DNA of 35,767 nucleotides from Kordia jejudonensis (GTDB lineage Bacteria > Bacteroidota > Bacteroidia > Flavobacteriales > Flavobacteriaceae), in the NCBI RefSeq assembly GCF_001005315.1, contig NZ_LBMG01000054.1:1-35767 (forward strand). The letters run 5' to 3'. Below are positions 6,522 through 15,080 of this stretch, piece after piece (the first letter of the stretch is position 1; each line of letters begins with the position of its first letter). The notes beneath the pieces were generated by a model that did no database searches, had not been told where the DNA came from, and was given only the letters and a program-made list of their open reading frames with translations. Position numbers and translations under genes: made by a program.

Positions 6522-7126
6522 CACTAAAGCCAACAACGGTAACCGTCACAAAACCCTATAATTTCAAAAAAACAAGGCATTCTTAGCGCTTTTAAGAAGA
6601 CTTTTATTTTGAGTTTTACTATGAAATCCTAAAATGAACACCGCTTACAATCAAGATATAATTATCAAATAGTATCTTTATTTTTGGAAATGACTAAATC
6701 CAGTGATGTGGCTTCACTTTTTGGCGTTTTTATGATAAATTTCAGATGTTTTTTAAGTTAAAAGCAATTTTATCCGTTGATACAAAAATCTAAATCTAAC
6801 TCAGATGATAAACGACGATAAAAGTTCTCTTTGGGAATACATTCACTTAAACTAAAATGATGTGAAAAGTAGTTCTTTGGTCTACTTTCTTGCCTTGCAT
6901 TAGTCATGGTACAAAATTTATCAATATATTAGACTTGTGCAACAGACACAATGTATAAAAACATAGCTAATAAATGCTTTTCGAGAGGTTCCTATGTGTT
7001 AAAAATTAAGATCTATACAATAGATGATAAAACCGAAAATTAATGTCAATGTCGAAACACTAATCGCCCAAAAAGGACGATATTTATGATTTATTTACAT
7101 ATCAAACTAAAATATAGTAGTTCCTT
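6522..7126. other. Non-coding interval at the end of the cassette-like array
   Basis: 605 bp. It begins with the solitary left tip TAAAGCCA (6525-6532) and a small palindrome ACGGT-A-ACCGT (6536-6546), with no matching right half, so the last element is decayed or cut. Further on are short inverted repeats AAGTAG/CTACTT (6867-6872, 6882-6887) and ATCTAT/ATAGAT (7011-7016, 7020-7025) without T-runs. I see no gene. The promoter of the LytTR gene should lie in the last 150 bp, but I cannot place it. Confidence 0.55.
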
Positions 7127-7966
7127 ATGCAGTGGCTAAATTTACCATATCCATTATTGAAATCCACGAAATACAAGTGGTTATTTGCGTTATTATCAGG
7201 TATGTTTGTTTTCGTATTTTTGATTGTTTTTGAACCTTTTGGCGCTGCACAATCAATAGTATACAAATATGTATTCTTGGCTGGTTTTGGAATTTCTGTT
7301 TTTTTGGGTGTTTGTGTAACCTATTTTATGCTACCTAAATTATTTCCAGTGTTTTTTCGACCAGAAAAATGGACCATAGCAAAGGAAATTCTATTACAAT
7401 CTTGTTGCATCTTGATCATAAGTGCTTTTAATTCCCTGCACAATTACAATTGGTGGCGCGATATTGATTTTTATCAAAACTTTTATATTTTTCTTAAAAT
7501 CACTATTTCGATAGGGATTTTCCCTATCATAGGTTTAATCTTTTTTAAAGAACGTACACTTTCAAAACGCAATATCGAGAGAGCACGATTACTTTCTAAT
7601 CAGTTACCGCCAGTAGCTACTGAGGAAACTAGTTCAGTGCACATACAAGAAGAAAGTGTAAAAAAATCACCTATTGTACTGCAATTATCAGATTTTCTAT
7701 ACGCACAATCAGAAGGGAATTATATAACGATATATTATTTGGACGATAGTGTGCTTATGCACAAACTAATAAGGCTTTCTTTAAAACAGCTTGAAATACA
7801 ATTAGAAAATCTTTCTCAAATAAAACGTTGTCATCGCTCCTACCTTATTAATATGCAACATATAATAGCTATTGATGGCAATGCGAGATCACTTACAATA
7901 CAACTAGATAAAGTTGCGACACCTATTCCCGTTTCTAGATCTTTTTCAAAAGCTGACTTTAAATAG
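7127..7966 (+). CDS. Membrane-anchored LytTR-family transcriptional regulator
   Basis: 279 aa. Four hydrophobic segments lie at about 18-35, 48-70, 88-103 and 119-141, followed by a linker and a C-terminal LytTR DNA-binding domain (about 182-279). The domain shows the hallmarks YAQSEGNYITIYY, LSLKQLEIQL, IKRCHRSYLINMQHI and PVSRSFSKADFK. There is no receiver domain, so it is a one-component regulator with a membrane sensor module, a common Bacteroidota architecture. The signal and target genes are unknown. The DinB-like gene 98 bp downstream may be co-transcribed. Confidence 0.9.
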   Translation: MQWLNLPYPLLKSTKYKWLFALLSGMFVFVFLIVFEPFGAAQSIVYKYVFLAGFGISVFLGVCVTYFMLPKLFPVFFRPEKWTIAKEILLQSCCILIISAFNSLHNYNWWRDIDFYQNFYIFLKITISIGIFPIIGLIFFKERTLSKRNIERARLLSNQLPPVATEETSSVHIQEESVKKSPIVLQLSDFLYAQSEGNYITIYYLDDSVLMHKLIRLSLKQLEIQLENLSQIKRCHRSYLINMQHIIAIDGNARSLTIQLDKVATPIPVSRSFSKADFK

Positions 7967-8064
7967 CGTTCCCGTTCATCACAAAAGTGGCACATCCATC
8001 CCGTTTTTTTATAACGTACTGATTTCAAGACTATTTTTGAGCTAAATAATTTTAAAATAAACTT

Positions 8065-8613
8065 ATGAAAAATCGTATTCACATCATCTTGATCTTTATA
8101 GCAGGAATCTTATTATTAACAAGCGCTACAAGTATGGAATCAGACAAAGGAAATCCTGATCTCAAATTAAAACTAAATGAGGTGGCATCCTATATTGCTG
8201 TTCGGGATACAAAAAACCTTGAAGTGTCAGAAGCTCCAGTTGCGTGGCATATGGATCACATTTATTTAATGGTAAATCAGTTACACAAAGCACTTAAGTA
8301 TTCTGATGAAAGTAATTATAAAGCGGAATCTAATACTACCCGTGACTATGTCTTTACTAATAATACGTTACCTAGAGGAAAAGTGACTGCGCCAGAGTCG
8401 GTAACACCAAAAGGAACTATAACTATCAACACCTTACAAACGCATTATGATGAAGCGCTTGCTACTGTCGAAAAGTTACCTACACTTGCAGAAAAGAAGC
8501 ATTTTAATCATCCTATTCTCGGGACTATGAATAGAGACGAGACCATTAAATTTCTTACGATTCATACAGAACATCACCTTAAAATTATACGTGATATATT
8601 GAAGGACAAGTAG
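8065..8613 (+). CDS. Exported DinB-like/DUF1569-like protein
   Basis: 182 aa with an N-terminal hydrophobic segment (residues 6-22) that is probably a signal peptide or anchor. The rest fits the four-helix DinB superfamily of the DUF1569 type: WHMDHIYLMVNQL (61-73), a proline-rich middle, and HPILGTMNRDETIKFLTIHTEHH (149-171) followed by a final helix. H62 and the histidines at 167 and 170-171 are candidate metal ligands. Most DinB-like proteins are cytoplasmic thiol transferases or of unknown function; an exported one is unusual. It follows the LytTR gene. Confidence 0.72.
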   Translation: MKNRIHIILIFIAGILLLTSATSMESDKGNPDLKLKLNEVASYIAVRDTKNLEVSEAPVAWHMDHIYLMVNQLHKALKYSDESNYKAESNTTRDYVFTNNTLPRGKVTAPESVTPKGTITINTLQTHYDEALATVEKLPTLAEKKHFNHPILGTMNRDETIKFLTIHTEHHLKIIRDILKDK

Positions 8614-8759
8614 TGTTTCAGCTGCTTTACAAAGTATATATCAACTTTGAAGTACAAAAAATAGGTGTCTACAATTCCTAATATTGAAATGAAGTATCTC
8701 TCGTAGACGAGTACGCATCGACGTAGCTAATAAGTTAAAAACAATAATACAATCTATAA

Positions 8760-10184
8760 ATGAAAAAAATAAGTATTCTCTTAACTGTTCTATTCTTCAT
8801 ATTTGCCTGTAAGGATAAGGAAAATACACAAAAAGCAGCTTTTGAGTTTAAAGTTGAAGAAAATGATAAAAGCCAAAAGCTTGACTCTGTTTATTCTGCA
8901 CATTTTGAAAGAAATGAATTTAACGGTAATGTACTGGTAGCAGAAAATGGTACAATCATCTTTCAAAAAAGCTATGGAATTGCCAACGAAAAGACCAATC
9001 AGAAACTGAATATTCAGACCTCTTTTGAATTAGCATCTGTCTCAAAACAATTTACCGCAATGGGAATAGTACAACTTCAAAAAGAAGGAAAACTATCTTA
9101 CGATGACCCAATTAGCAAATATATCCCAGAACTGAAACACTATTCAGGTGTTACCGTAAAGAACTTATTAATGCACACTGGTGGTTTGCCTGATTATATG
9201 AACATTATGGAAAAGAATTGGGACAAATCTAAAATAGCTACAAACGAAGATGTAATTGAACTTTTTGCAAAACTAAAACCTGAAAAGGAATTTGAGCCAA
9301 ATCAAAAATATAGTTATAGCAATACTGGATATTTACTACTTGGTACTATCATAGAAAGAGTAAGTGGAAAATCATTTGAACAATATTTAAATGAAAAGAT
9401 TTTTACACCACTTAAAATGGAAAATACCTTTGTTTATCAGAGAAGGTTTAGTCCAAAGAAAATCGATAATTATGCATTAGGCTACATCTATTCAGATAGT
9501 TTGAAGCAAAATATAGTACCTGACGATTCGCCTGAAGATGATTATGTCATTTATTTAGATGGTATTGTTGGTGATGGCATGGTCAATTCCAATGTTGTTG
9601 ACTTATATAAATGGGATAGGTCTCTTTATGGCAATGAACTTGTAAATGCTGAAGACAAACAATTAATTTTCTCGTCCTATCCAACAGAAAATAATGAAGA
9701 AACTGGGTATGGATTTGGCTGGTTCGTTAGAAACAATGGTCTATATGGTAAAAGAGTTCTGCATACAGGTCGTTGGGCTGGTTATTTGACAATTATTGAA
9801 AGACATATAGATACTGATAAAACAATCATTCAACTCATGAATATCGAAAATAAAATCACAACAAGTCCAGCTAAATTCGCCCGAAAGATTCTGTATGATC
9901 AACCTATAGAGAAACCTTTTACATTGACTGAAGAAGTACTCAAAAAATATGTGGGAACTTATATTTGGGACGGACAAGAATCGGAGATTATTTTTGAATT
10001 CGGAAGACTATGGGATAGCGGTCAATATGAATTAAAACCCATTTTAAAGACTCAATTTGTCATTATTGGTTTCAGACCCGAAGTTACGTTCACGTTTAAC
10101 CTAAATGACGATGGTTCTGTAAAAAATTACAGAGTACAACAAAAAGAAAACGATATAGATAAAACGTATATTCGGAAAAAATAA
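8760..10184 (+). CDS. Serine hydrolase lipoprotein (beta-lactamase/S12 fold)
   Basis: 474 aa. A signal peptide ends in IFAC (lipid-anchored Cys17). The catalytic domain spans about 42-370 with SVSK (S93, K96), YSN (186-188) and HTG (335-337), all intact. The C-terminal part (about 380-474, starting LTEEVLKKYVGTYIW) is the small beta-barrel extension often found in family members. Likely an envelope hydrolase or peptidase; the substrate is unknown. It is not close to the protein at 77-1096 in anchoring or length. Palindromic element F begins right after the stop, so this gene too could have arrived as a cassette, but I found no matching box upstream. Confidence 0.9.
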   Translation: MKKISILLTVLFFIFACKDKENTQKAAFEFKVEENDKSQKLDSVYSAHFERNEFNGNVLVAENGTIIFQKSYGIANEKTNQKLNIQTSFELASVSKQFTAMGIVQLQKEGKLSYDDPISKYIPELKHYSGVTVKNLLMHTGGLPDYMNIMEKNWDKSKIATNEDVIELFAKLKPEKEFEPNQKYSYSNTGYLLLGTIIERVSGKSFEQYLNEKIFTPLKMENTFVYQRRFSPKKIDNYALGYIYSDSLKQNIVPDDSPEDDYVIYLDGIVGDGMVNSNVVDLYKWDRSLYGNELVNAEDKQLIFSSYPTENNEETGYGFGWFVRNNGLYGKRVLHTGRWAGYLTIIERHIDTDKTIIQLMNIENKITTSPAKFARKILYDQPIEKPFTLTEEVLKKYVGTYIWDGQESEIIFEFGRLWDSGQYELKPILKTQFVIIGFRPEVTFTFNLNDDGSVKNYRVQQKENDIDKTYIRKK

Positions 10185-10285
10185 CAAAGGCCATTTTAAA
10201 CACCAAGGTCTACGCATTTCGGAAAGTAAATGCTTATTTTCAGCGCTACTTTTCATATATTGGAAACAAGCATACAGCAATCTTA
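10185..10285. repeat. Palindromic element F, diverged relative of the array elements
   Basis: Contains hairpin GCATTT (10214-10219)/AAATGC (10228-10233). AAATGCTTATTTT (10228-10240) is identical to element B, and the right part with CATATA, AAACA and CAGCAAT parallels the right arm of element A (CATATACAAACACGTGAGCAAT). It stands just before the S41 peptidase gene. Its tips do not clearly match the tip after that gene (AGTTGCCAAAC at 11783). Confidence 0.45.
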
Positions 10286-10298
10286 AATTAAATAGAAA

Positions 10299-11780
10299 AT
10301 GAAAAAAATAATCTTACTTTTAGTTTTAATGCAACTATCATACGACGGATTTTCACAAACGTGTGACTGTTCTTCAAATCTAAAATGGCTCTCTGAAACA
10401 TTTGAAAAAAATGATGCAGGATTTCAATATGTTATTGATATTAAAGGAGAAAATGCGTATGCTGCACATAACAAACTTTATACTGAAAAAGCATCAAAAA
10501 TATCGGACTTGAACGAATGCCATCAGTTACTAAATGACTGGACAACATTTTTTAGAGAAGGCCATCTCAATGTTCAGTTAATAGCTCAAAGTCAAAATAC
10601 AATTGAGCAAACTGGACCATCGGACAAAGAAATCATAGAGAAATATAAAAATACTGAACAATTTAACATAGAGAAACAAGAGTTTGAGAACTACATAAAT
10701 AAGCTTGGAAACAATCCAGGTTTTGAAGGTGTCTGGTTTTCAGAACCGTATACAATTGGAATAGTAAAAGATGATAAAAATGCAAACAGAGAATACGTGG
10801 GATTTATAGTCAATTCTACAAGTCCTTATTGGCAGAAAAATCAAGTCAAACTTGAAATTTTTAAATCAAATGAAGGAAAGTATCGTATGAAATATTACAT
10901 GAGAGACCATTCAGTACGAGATTTTGAAATAGTTGAATTATGGGGCAAAACGTATATACGTGCTGGTTCAGGCGCTATTCTGCTCAAAAGAAATTTGCCA
11001 CAACAAAAACCTGATGAAGATATTGAACGATACTATAACTTCATGTATGCCAAGAAACCTTTGATTGAAAAAGTATCTGATAATACCGTACTATTGAAAA
11101 TTCCATCATTTAATTATTCCAACAAAAAATATATTGATAGTTTATTAAAAAGCAATGATAATTTGATCAAGAATACAGAGAATCTCATTATCGATGTAAG
11201 ATATAATGGTGGTGGCGATGATAATAGTTATGAAAAAATAAAACCTTATTTATACACAAACCCAATAAGAAAAGTCGGTGCAGCATATTTATCAACAGAA
11301 TTAAACAATAAACGAATGGTTGATTTTATGAATGATCCAGACTGGTCGGATGATGATAAAAAATGGGCAAAAGAAGGTTTGCAAAAATTAAACAAGCATA
11401 TCGGAGAATTTGTGAACTTAAATGAAAGTATCGTAAGCATTGATACGCTTAAAAAGGTCTATCCAAATCCAAAAAATGTAGCAATTATAATAAATAGATT
11501 TTGTGGGAGTACTACAGAACAATTTTTATTAGAAGTAAAGCAAAGTAAAAAAGTAAAACTTGTGGGAACCACTACAGCAGGTGTATTAGATATTTCAAAT
11601 ATGTACTATGTTATTTCACCATCAAAAGAATTTAAATTGTGGTATGGTTTATCAAAAAGTTATAGAATTCCTGAAATGACAATTGATGGAAAAGGAATAC
11701 AACCTGATTATTATTTTGATAAAACCATTAAACCTTACGAGTGGATTGATAAGACAATCGAAATACTGAATCATAAATAG
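10299..11780 (+). CDS. Exported S41-family peptidase (tail-specific protease type)
   Basis: 493 aa with a signal peptide ending near FSQ (residue 20). The S41 core occupies about 265-475: strand VLLKIPSFNY, LIIDVRYNGGGDDN (296-309), NRFCGSTTEQFLLEVKQ with candidate nucleophile S404, VKLVGTTTAGVLD, and a late GIQPDYYFD strand. No PDZ domain is obvious; residues 25-230 are a separate N-terminal region with a TCDC cysteine pair near the mature start. Likely a periplasmic or surface protease of unknown substrate. It lies between elements F and E, which suggests a cassette-like unit, though the boxes match poorly. Confidence 0.85.
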   Translation: MKKIILLLVLMQLSYDGFSQTCDCSSNLKWLSETFEKNDAGFQYVIDIKGENAYAAHNKLYTEKASKISDLNECHQLLNDWTTFFREGHLNVQLIAQSQNTIEQTGPSDKEIIEKYKNTEQFNIEKQEFENYINKLGNNPGFEGVWFSEPYTIGIVKDDKNANREYVGFIVNSTSPYWQKNQVKLEIFKSNEGKYRMKYYMRDHSVRDFEIVELWGKTYIRAGSGAILLKRNLPQQKPDEDIERYYNFMYAKKPLIEKVSDNTVLLKIPSFNYSNKKYIDSLLKSNDNLIKNTENLIIDVRYNGGGDDNSYEKIKPYLYTNPIRKVGAAYLSTELNNKRMVDFMNDPDWSDDDKKWAKEGLQKLNKHIGEFVNLNESIVSIDTLKKVYPNPKNVAIIINRFCGSTTEQFLLEVKQSKKVKLVGTTTAGVLDISNMYYVISPSKEFKLWYGLSKSYRIPEMTIDGKGIQPDYYFDKTIKPYEWIDKTIEILNHK

Positions 11781-11782
11781 CC

Positions 11783-11880
11783 AGTTGCCAAACATGTGTA
11801 TCATTCATTGCTAGTACTCGCCTACTTATGAAAGTTATCGCGGATTTTCTATTCGGTTTTTATTTGCTTAATTTAGCATT
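11783..11880. repeat. Palindromic element E, right half degraded
   Basis: Begins AGTTGCCAAACATG after the stop of the S41 gene. It continues with ATTGCTAG, CCTACTTATGAAAG and the same 25-bp block as elements A and C (11841-11865). The left side of the central hairpin has mutated (GAAAGTTATC instead of GAAAATCC), and the right arm stops resembling the others after about 11870, with no GTTGGC-like tip. It is a decayed copy. Confidence 0.65.
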
Positions 11881-11902
11881 TAACATTTAAGAACATAACG
11901 AA

Positions 11903-12886
11903 ATGATGATCAAAAAAATCGGATGGCTCGCACTATTCATAACATGTATACTATATTCATGTAAAAATGAACCCATAAAACCCTTCACATTTACAGTGAG
12001 CGATTATAATTATTCGTTAGCGTATTCAATAAAATACAAACTCACAGAAGAAGAATTAACCATTACGTTTAGAGGCGAACTAGAAGGCGAAAAAGATAGT
12101 CTACTATTCGTTACCACAAAGTTGCCAACATCCAGTTTACGGAAAATTTCAGCAATTCAGATAGACAGTCTAAGCTATCTATATCATAATAACTGTATTT
12201 CTGACGGAGATGTAAAATCAGTACGATTTAAAAAAGATTCCGTATCAAAAACCATACATCTACAAAATTATTACCATGCACAATTGAGTCCTGTATTTGA
12301 GATAATAAATAAATTGGTTCCTGAAAAGTTTCAAATGTCATATGTTAAAAAAACATATTGTGATGATGTTACAATTATAAAAGATATCAATCAATTAAGA
12401 ACTGAAAATTCCGAAAAACAAAAACAAGCTACTGCTCCAACGAAAACCCAAATAAAAGAACGAATTGAAACCCTTTTTCAATCGGAAATAGACAGTGTGT
12501 ATCAATTGGAAGACAAAAAATATCTATTCACTCAAAAACGATTTATAGGTAATGGAAATCATTATTATGACGAAATTAGATGCTGTATCATTTCCTTTTC
12601 CGAAGATAAAAGTACACTGTATCCGATAGATATAAAAATCACTAAAAACAACGGTTCATTAGACGAAAATGGATGTTTTATCATCACACAAAAGCAAAAT
12701 TACGAATTTAAAGACGCCATGTTTATTCATTATGACGAATCTACGCAACTACTACAGTACCAATTTCATGATGTGAACATATATTCGAATGAAAATGTAG
12801 CCGTATTTCGACAATTTATATACAAATTCGCAGCAGGAAAATTTACGTTGGTTTCCAAACAAAATAGAAAAGTACGTTACGAATAA
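11903..12886 (+). CDS. Lipoprotein of unknown function
   Basis: 327 aa. The signal peptide ends in LYSC (lipid-anchored Cys20). I recognise no family. Residues 28-160 are beta-rich, about 166-200 are charged and helical, and the C-terminal part is again beta-rich with CC at about residue 228. ATG occurs twice in a row (11903 and 11906), so the start is uncertain by one codon. Codon use is less AT-rich than in the cassette genes. It follows element E by about 20 bp and is probably not part of the array, since no element follows it. A 7-bp hairpin (12887-12893 with 12901-12907) after the stop lacks a T-run. Confidence 0.8.
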   Translation: MMIKKIGWLALFITCILYSCKNEPIKPFTFTVSDYNYSLAYSIKYKLTEEELTITFRGELEGEKDSLLFVTTKLPTSSLRKISAIQIDSLSYLYHNNCISDGDVKSVRFKKDSVSKTIHLQNYYHAQLSPVFEIINKLVPEKFQMSYVKKTYCDDVTIIKDINQLRTENSEKQKQATAPTKTQIKERIETLFQSEIDSVYQLEDKKYLFTQKRFIGNGNHYYDEIRCCIISFSEDKSTLYPIDIKITKNNGSLDENGCFIITQKQNYEFKDAMFIHYDESTQLLQYQFHDVNIYSNENVAVFRQFIYKFAAGKFTLVSKQNRKVRYE

Positions 12887-12994
12887 ATTTTGTAAAACTC
12901 ACAAAATACATAGAATATAATAGAACTATTAGTACTTTTACACATCACTTACACCAATATAAAGCCGATTGCAAGCCTGCAATATTAAGGGTCT

Positions 12995-13528
12995 ATGAAA
13001 AATAAAGTTAAATTTTACAGAGAACAACATAATTTAACTCAAACGGAACTTGCTAAAAAATCAGGAGTGTCTTTACGTACCATTCAAAGAATTGAAAATG
13101 GAAGTCCTCTAAAAGGATTTACCTTGACTGCTATCGCAACGGCATTGGACGTTTCGCCAGAAAATCTGCAAAATGATACCATTGACATCGAAAAAGTAAA
13201 AATGATCAATGTCGCCACACTCAGTTTCTGCCTCATTCCATTTGGAAATATCATTTTACCTGCAATTTTAACCTTCAATACGCACAATGAACGAACCAAA
13301 TCGCTAGGAAAAGATATTATTAGCACACAAATTATTTGGACGATTATTACCGCTATTCTATTAATCATGACTCCTTTTATTCAAGTTAGATTTTCTAAAA
13401 ATATTCCATTAATTATCATCGTGTTAGTAGTGTTAATGTGTATCAACGTATTTATTGTCTTCAAAAATTCCATTCGATTGACAAACAAATCGGAATTGTA
13501 CATCAAGCCGAAAATCAAGCTTTTATAG
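12995..13528 (+). CDS. XRE-type HTH regulator with membrane domain
   Basis: 177 aa. Residues 3-57 are a canonical Cro/C1 helix-turn-helix: FYREQHNLTQTELAKKSGVSL, then RTIQRIENG. About 70-160 holds three hydrophobic segments (approximately 72-92, 108-127 and 134-153). HTH plus DUF4870-like membrane segments is a known small Bacteroidota architecture. It probably binds DNA from the membrane. The HExxH membrane protein follows by about 105 bp in the same direction, which suggests a functional pair. Confidence 0.88.
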   Translation: MKNKVKFYREQHNLTQTELAKKSGVSLRTIQRIENGSPLKGFTLTAIATALDVSPENLQNDTIDIEKVKMINVATLSFCLIPFGNIILPAILTFNTHNERTKSLGKDIISTQIIWTIITAILLIMTPFIQVRFSKNIPLIIIVLVVLMCINVFIVFKNSIRLTNKSELYIKPKIKLL

Positions 13529-13633
13529 CTATTGTCATATAATTGTCACCATTTTGTCGGCATCATTTTTTATCAAAATTAGCAAGATTGTTTGATTATT
13601 GTAGCACAAAATCAATCAGTCAAAATATTAAAA

Positions 13634-14182
13634 ATGAACGATCAAAAAATAACAGGAAAATATATTGTCATTACAACTATCGCAGTACTTTTTACTTGGC
13701 TACTTCACGAATTTACCCATTGGTGCACAAGTGAACTTTTAGGCTTTACAGCTATGATGCAAATAAACGCTTCTTCGATAGTTTCAAGTGAACAGCTAAC
13801 GCCATTGCAGGCGACAATTATCTCCATATCTGGTCCAATAATGACCATCTTACAGGCAATACTTATCTATTTTGTTTTGATGAAAAAAACGTGGAACAAA
13901 CACCTTTATCCTTTTCTGTTTATTTCTTTTTACATGAGATTTTTAGCAGGAATGATGAATTTTATCAATCTAAATGACGAAGGCCGAGTAAGCAATTATC
14001 TTGAAATTGGTACATTTACATTACCCATCATCGTAAGCGCTTTGTTATTTTTCTTAGTTTATCAGATTTCAAGAACATACAAACTCCATTGGAAATTTCA
14101 AGCTGTCACTTATATCATTGTGATGATTGTCAGCTCTATTGTAATCTTGGCAGACCAATTTTTTAAAATTCGAATTATATAG
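13634..14182 (+). CDS. Small integral membrane protein with HExxH motif
   Basis: 182 aa from ATG 13634, chosen over the frame's earlier start at 13592 because the N-terminus MNDQKITGKY leads directly into the first membrane helix. HEFTH (25-29) lies inside or at the end of that helix, as in M50 site-2-type metalloproteases. Four or five further hydrophobic segments follow. A second conserved patch NFINLNDEGR could supply the third ligand where M50 proteins have the DG motif, but the match is loose. The preceding gene encodes a membrane-bound HTH regulator, which a site-2 protease could release; that link is inference. It converges with the minus-strand operon, leaving 25 bp between stops. Confidence 0.75.
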   Translation: MNDQKITGKYIVITTIAVLFTWLLHEFTHWCTSELLGFTAMMQINASSIVSSEQLTPLQATIISISGPIMTILQAILIYFVLMKKTWNKHLYPFLFISFYMRFLAGMMNFINLNDEGRVSNYLEIGTFTLPIIVSALLFFLVYQISRTYKLHWKFQAVTYIIVMIVSSIVILADQFFKIRII

Positions 14183-14207
14183 AAAATTTTCTTGAAAATC
14201 GAGTTAC

Positions 14208-15080
14208 TTATAATTGAATATGATATGTAGCATGAAATCCGAAAAAGAAGTTGCCATCGTTAAAATTGAAGTTTTTAGCCGTTTGTGTGATAAAAGTATC
14301 TTCCACAAAAAACGGATTGTTGGTCATTTTAAACTGCAACAACAACTTACTAACTTCCCAATTGGCACCTAAAGCAAATGCTCCAAAGGTTTCTCGCGAT
14401 TTCAATTCGTTGGTGAGATAGTAATATTCCGAAACAATCGACACATGATTGCTAACTTTGTAACGTGTTCCAAAACCAAGTGCAAAATGGTTGTGATCGT
14501 CCAAAGGCGAACGTGAAGAAGCTCTATGAATAAACGTTGGCGTCAACTGAAATGAGAAGTTTCTTGAAAACTTTCGCGCAATCAATACCTGAGTTGTAAA
14601 AGCCAACTTATCGCCAAAACTGCCACGTGTTTCTACATTAGTAAACACACGCGATCGATATGTAGCTGTTTGTAATAACGAAATACTGATCGGATTCTTA
14701 TCATCCATCGTTTGTCGTAATAACCTATATTTCAAATACGTATCAAAAATTCCATCGGGACTTCCTGAGCCAAATCCAATGGTCAATCGATCAGAAATTC
14801 CATAATCAATTCCAAAACGTGCGCTCATTTTATCAGCTACAAATGACTTTCTATTCGAATTTGGAATGTCCCAATAACGGGTCATTGCAGAAATTTCCAA
14901 GGTATTTTTCTTTCGAGTTTCAACAGAATGTCCAAGAGACAACCGCGTTCCTTTAAAAGTCAACAATGTAAAATTGTCAACATCTTGCGTTTCATTATCT
15001 AACTTATCCAAAAGGTTCTGAGCCGACACAAACGGCGCAATACTTAAGAAAAGTACAAAGAATATATAATTACTTTTCAT
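14208..15080 (-). CDS. DUF5777-type outer-membrane beta-barrel protein
   Basis: About 290 aa, minus strand. I take ATG 15078-15080 (MKSNYIFF) as start because it gives a compact signal peptide cleaved near VSAQ; an in-frame ATG at 15087-15089 adds three residues. The mature part is amphipathic beta strands with LGHSVETRKKNTLEISAMTRYWD, FGIDYGISDRLTIGFGS, DTYLKYRLLRQT and a C-terminal FFGFHATYHI, which matches the DUF5777 barrel family. It overlaps the end of the YceI gene by about 11 bp, so the two are translationally coupled. Third gene of the OB-fold/YceI/barrel operon. Cargo is unknown; in relatives these barrels occur with YceI proteins and redox or transport functions. Confidence 0.8.
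   Translation of the reverse strand: MKSNYIFFVLFLSIAPFVSAQNLLDKLDNETQDVDNFTLLTFKGTRLSLGHSVETRKKNTLEISAMTRYWDIPNSNRKSFVADKMSARFGIDYGISDRLTIGFGSGSPDGIFDTYLKYRLLRQTMDDKNPISISLLQTATYRSRVFTNVETRGSFGDKLAFTTQVLIARKFSRNFSFQLTPTFIHRASSRSPLDDHNHFALGFGTRYKVSNHVSIVSEYYYLTNELKSRETFGAFALGANWEVSKLLLQFKMTNNPFFVEDTFITQTAKNFNFNDGNFFFGFHATYHIQL

Larger units (their letters stand above)
1917..6546 (+). mobile_element. Integron-like cassette array without integrase (candidate CALIN)
   Basis: Five single-gene units in one orientation, separated by imperfect palindromes. Each gene lies between a private pair of inverted boxes: GTTACCTG 1970-1977 / CAGGTAAC 3717-3724; GTGAGCA 3842-3848 / TGCTCAC 4353-4359; TTGGCATTA 4483-4491 / TAATGCCAA 5690-5698; TGTTGGCATA 5816-5825 / TATGCCCAACA 6069-6079 (one bulge); TGGCTTTA 6095-6102 / TAAAGCCA 6525-6532. 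Boxes start within 5 bp after the stop or overlap it. In integrons the R' tip before a cassette is complementary to the R'' tip after the same cassette because both come from one circular cassette, which is what is seen here. The genes are AT-rich and have almost no room for own promoters. Against a functional integron: the GTT core is intact in only two right tips (others GTG, ATT, GAT), and no tyrosine recombinase is in the window. Confidence 0.6.

Noticed and set aside
1917-6546. Insertion sequence or transposon as explanation of the inverted repeats
   Set aside because: No transposase is encoded, every unit has different end sequences, and no target-site duplications are visible. The private matching of ends per gene fits site-specific cassette exchange better.
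8629-8653. Inverted repeat CAAAGT/ACTTTG after the DinB-like gene as a terminator
   Set aside because: The stem is short and no T-run follows on either strand.
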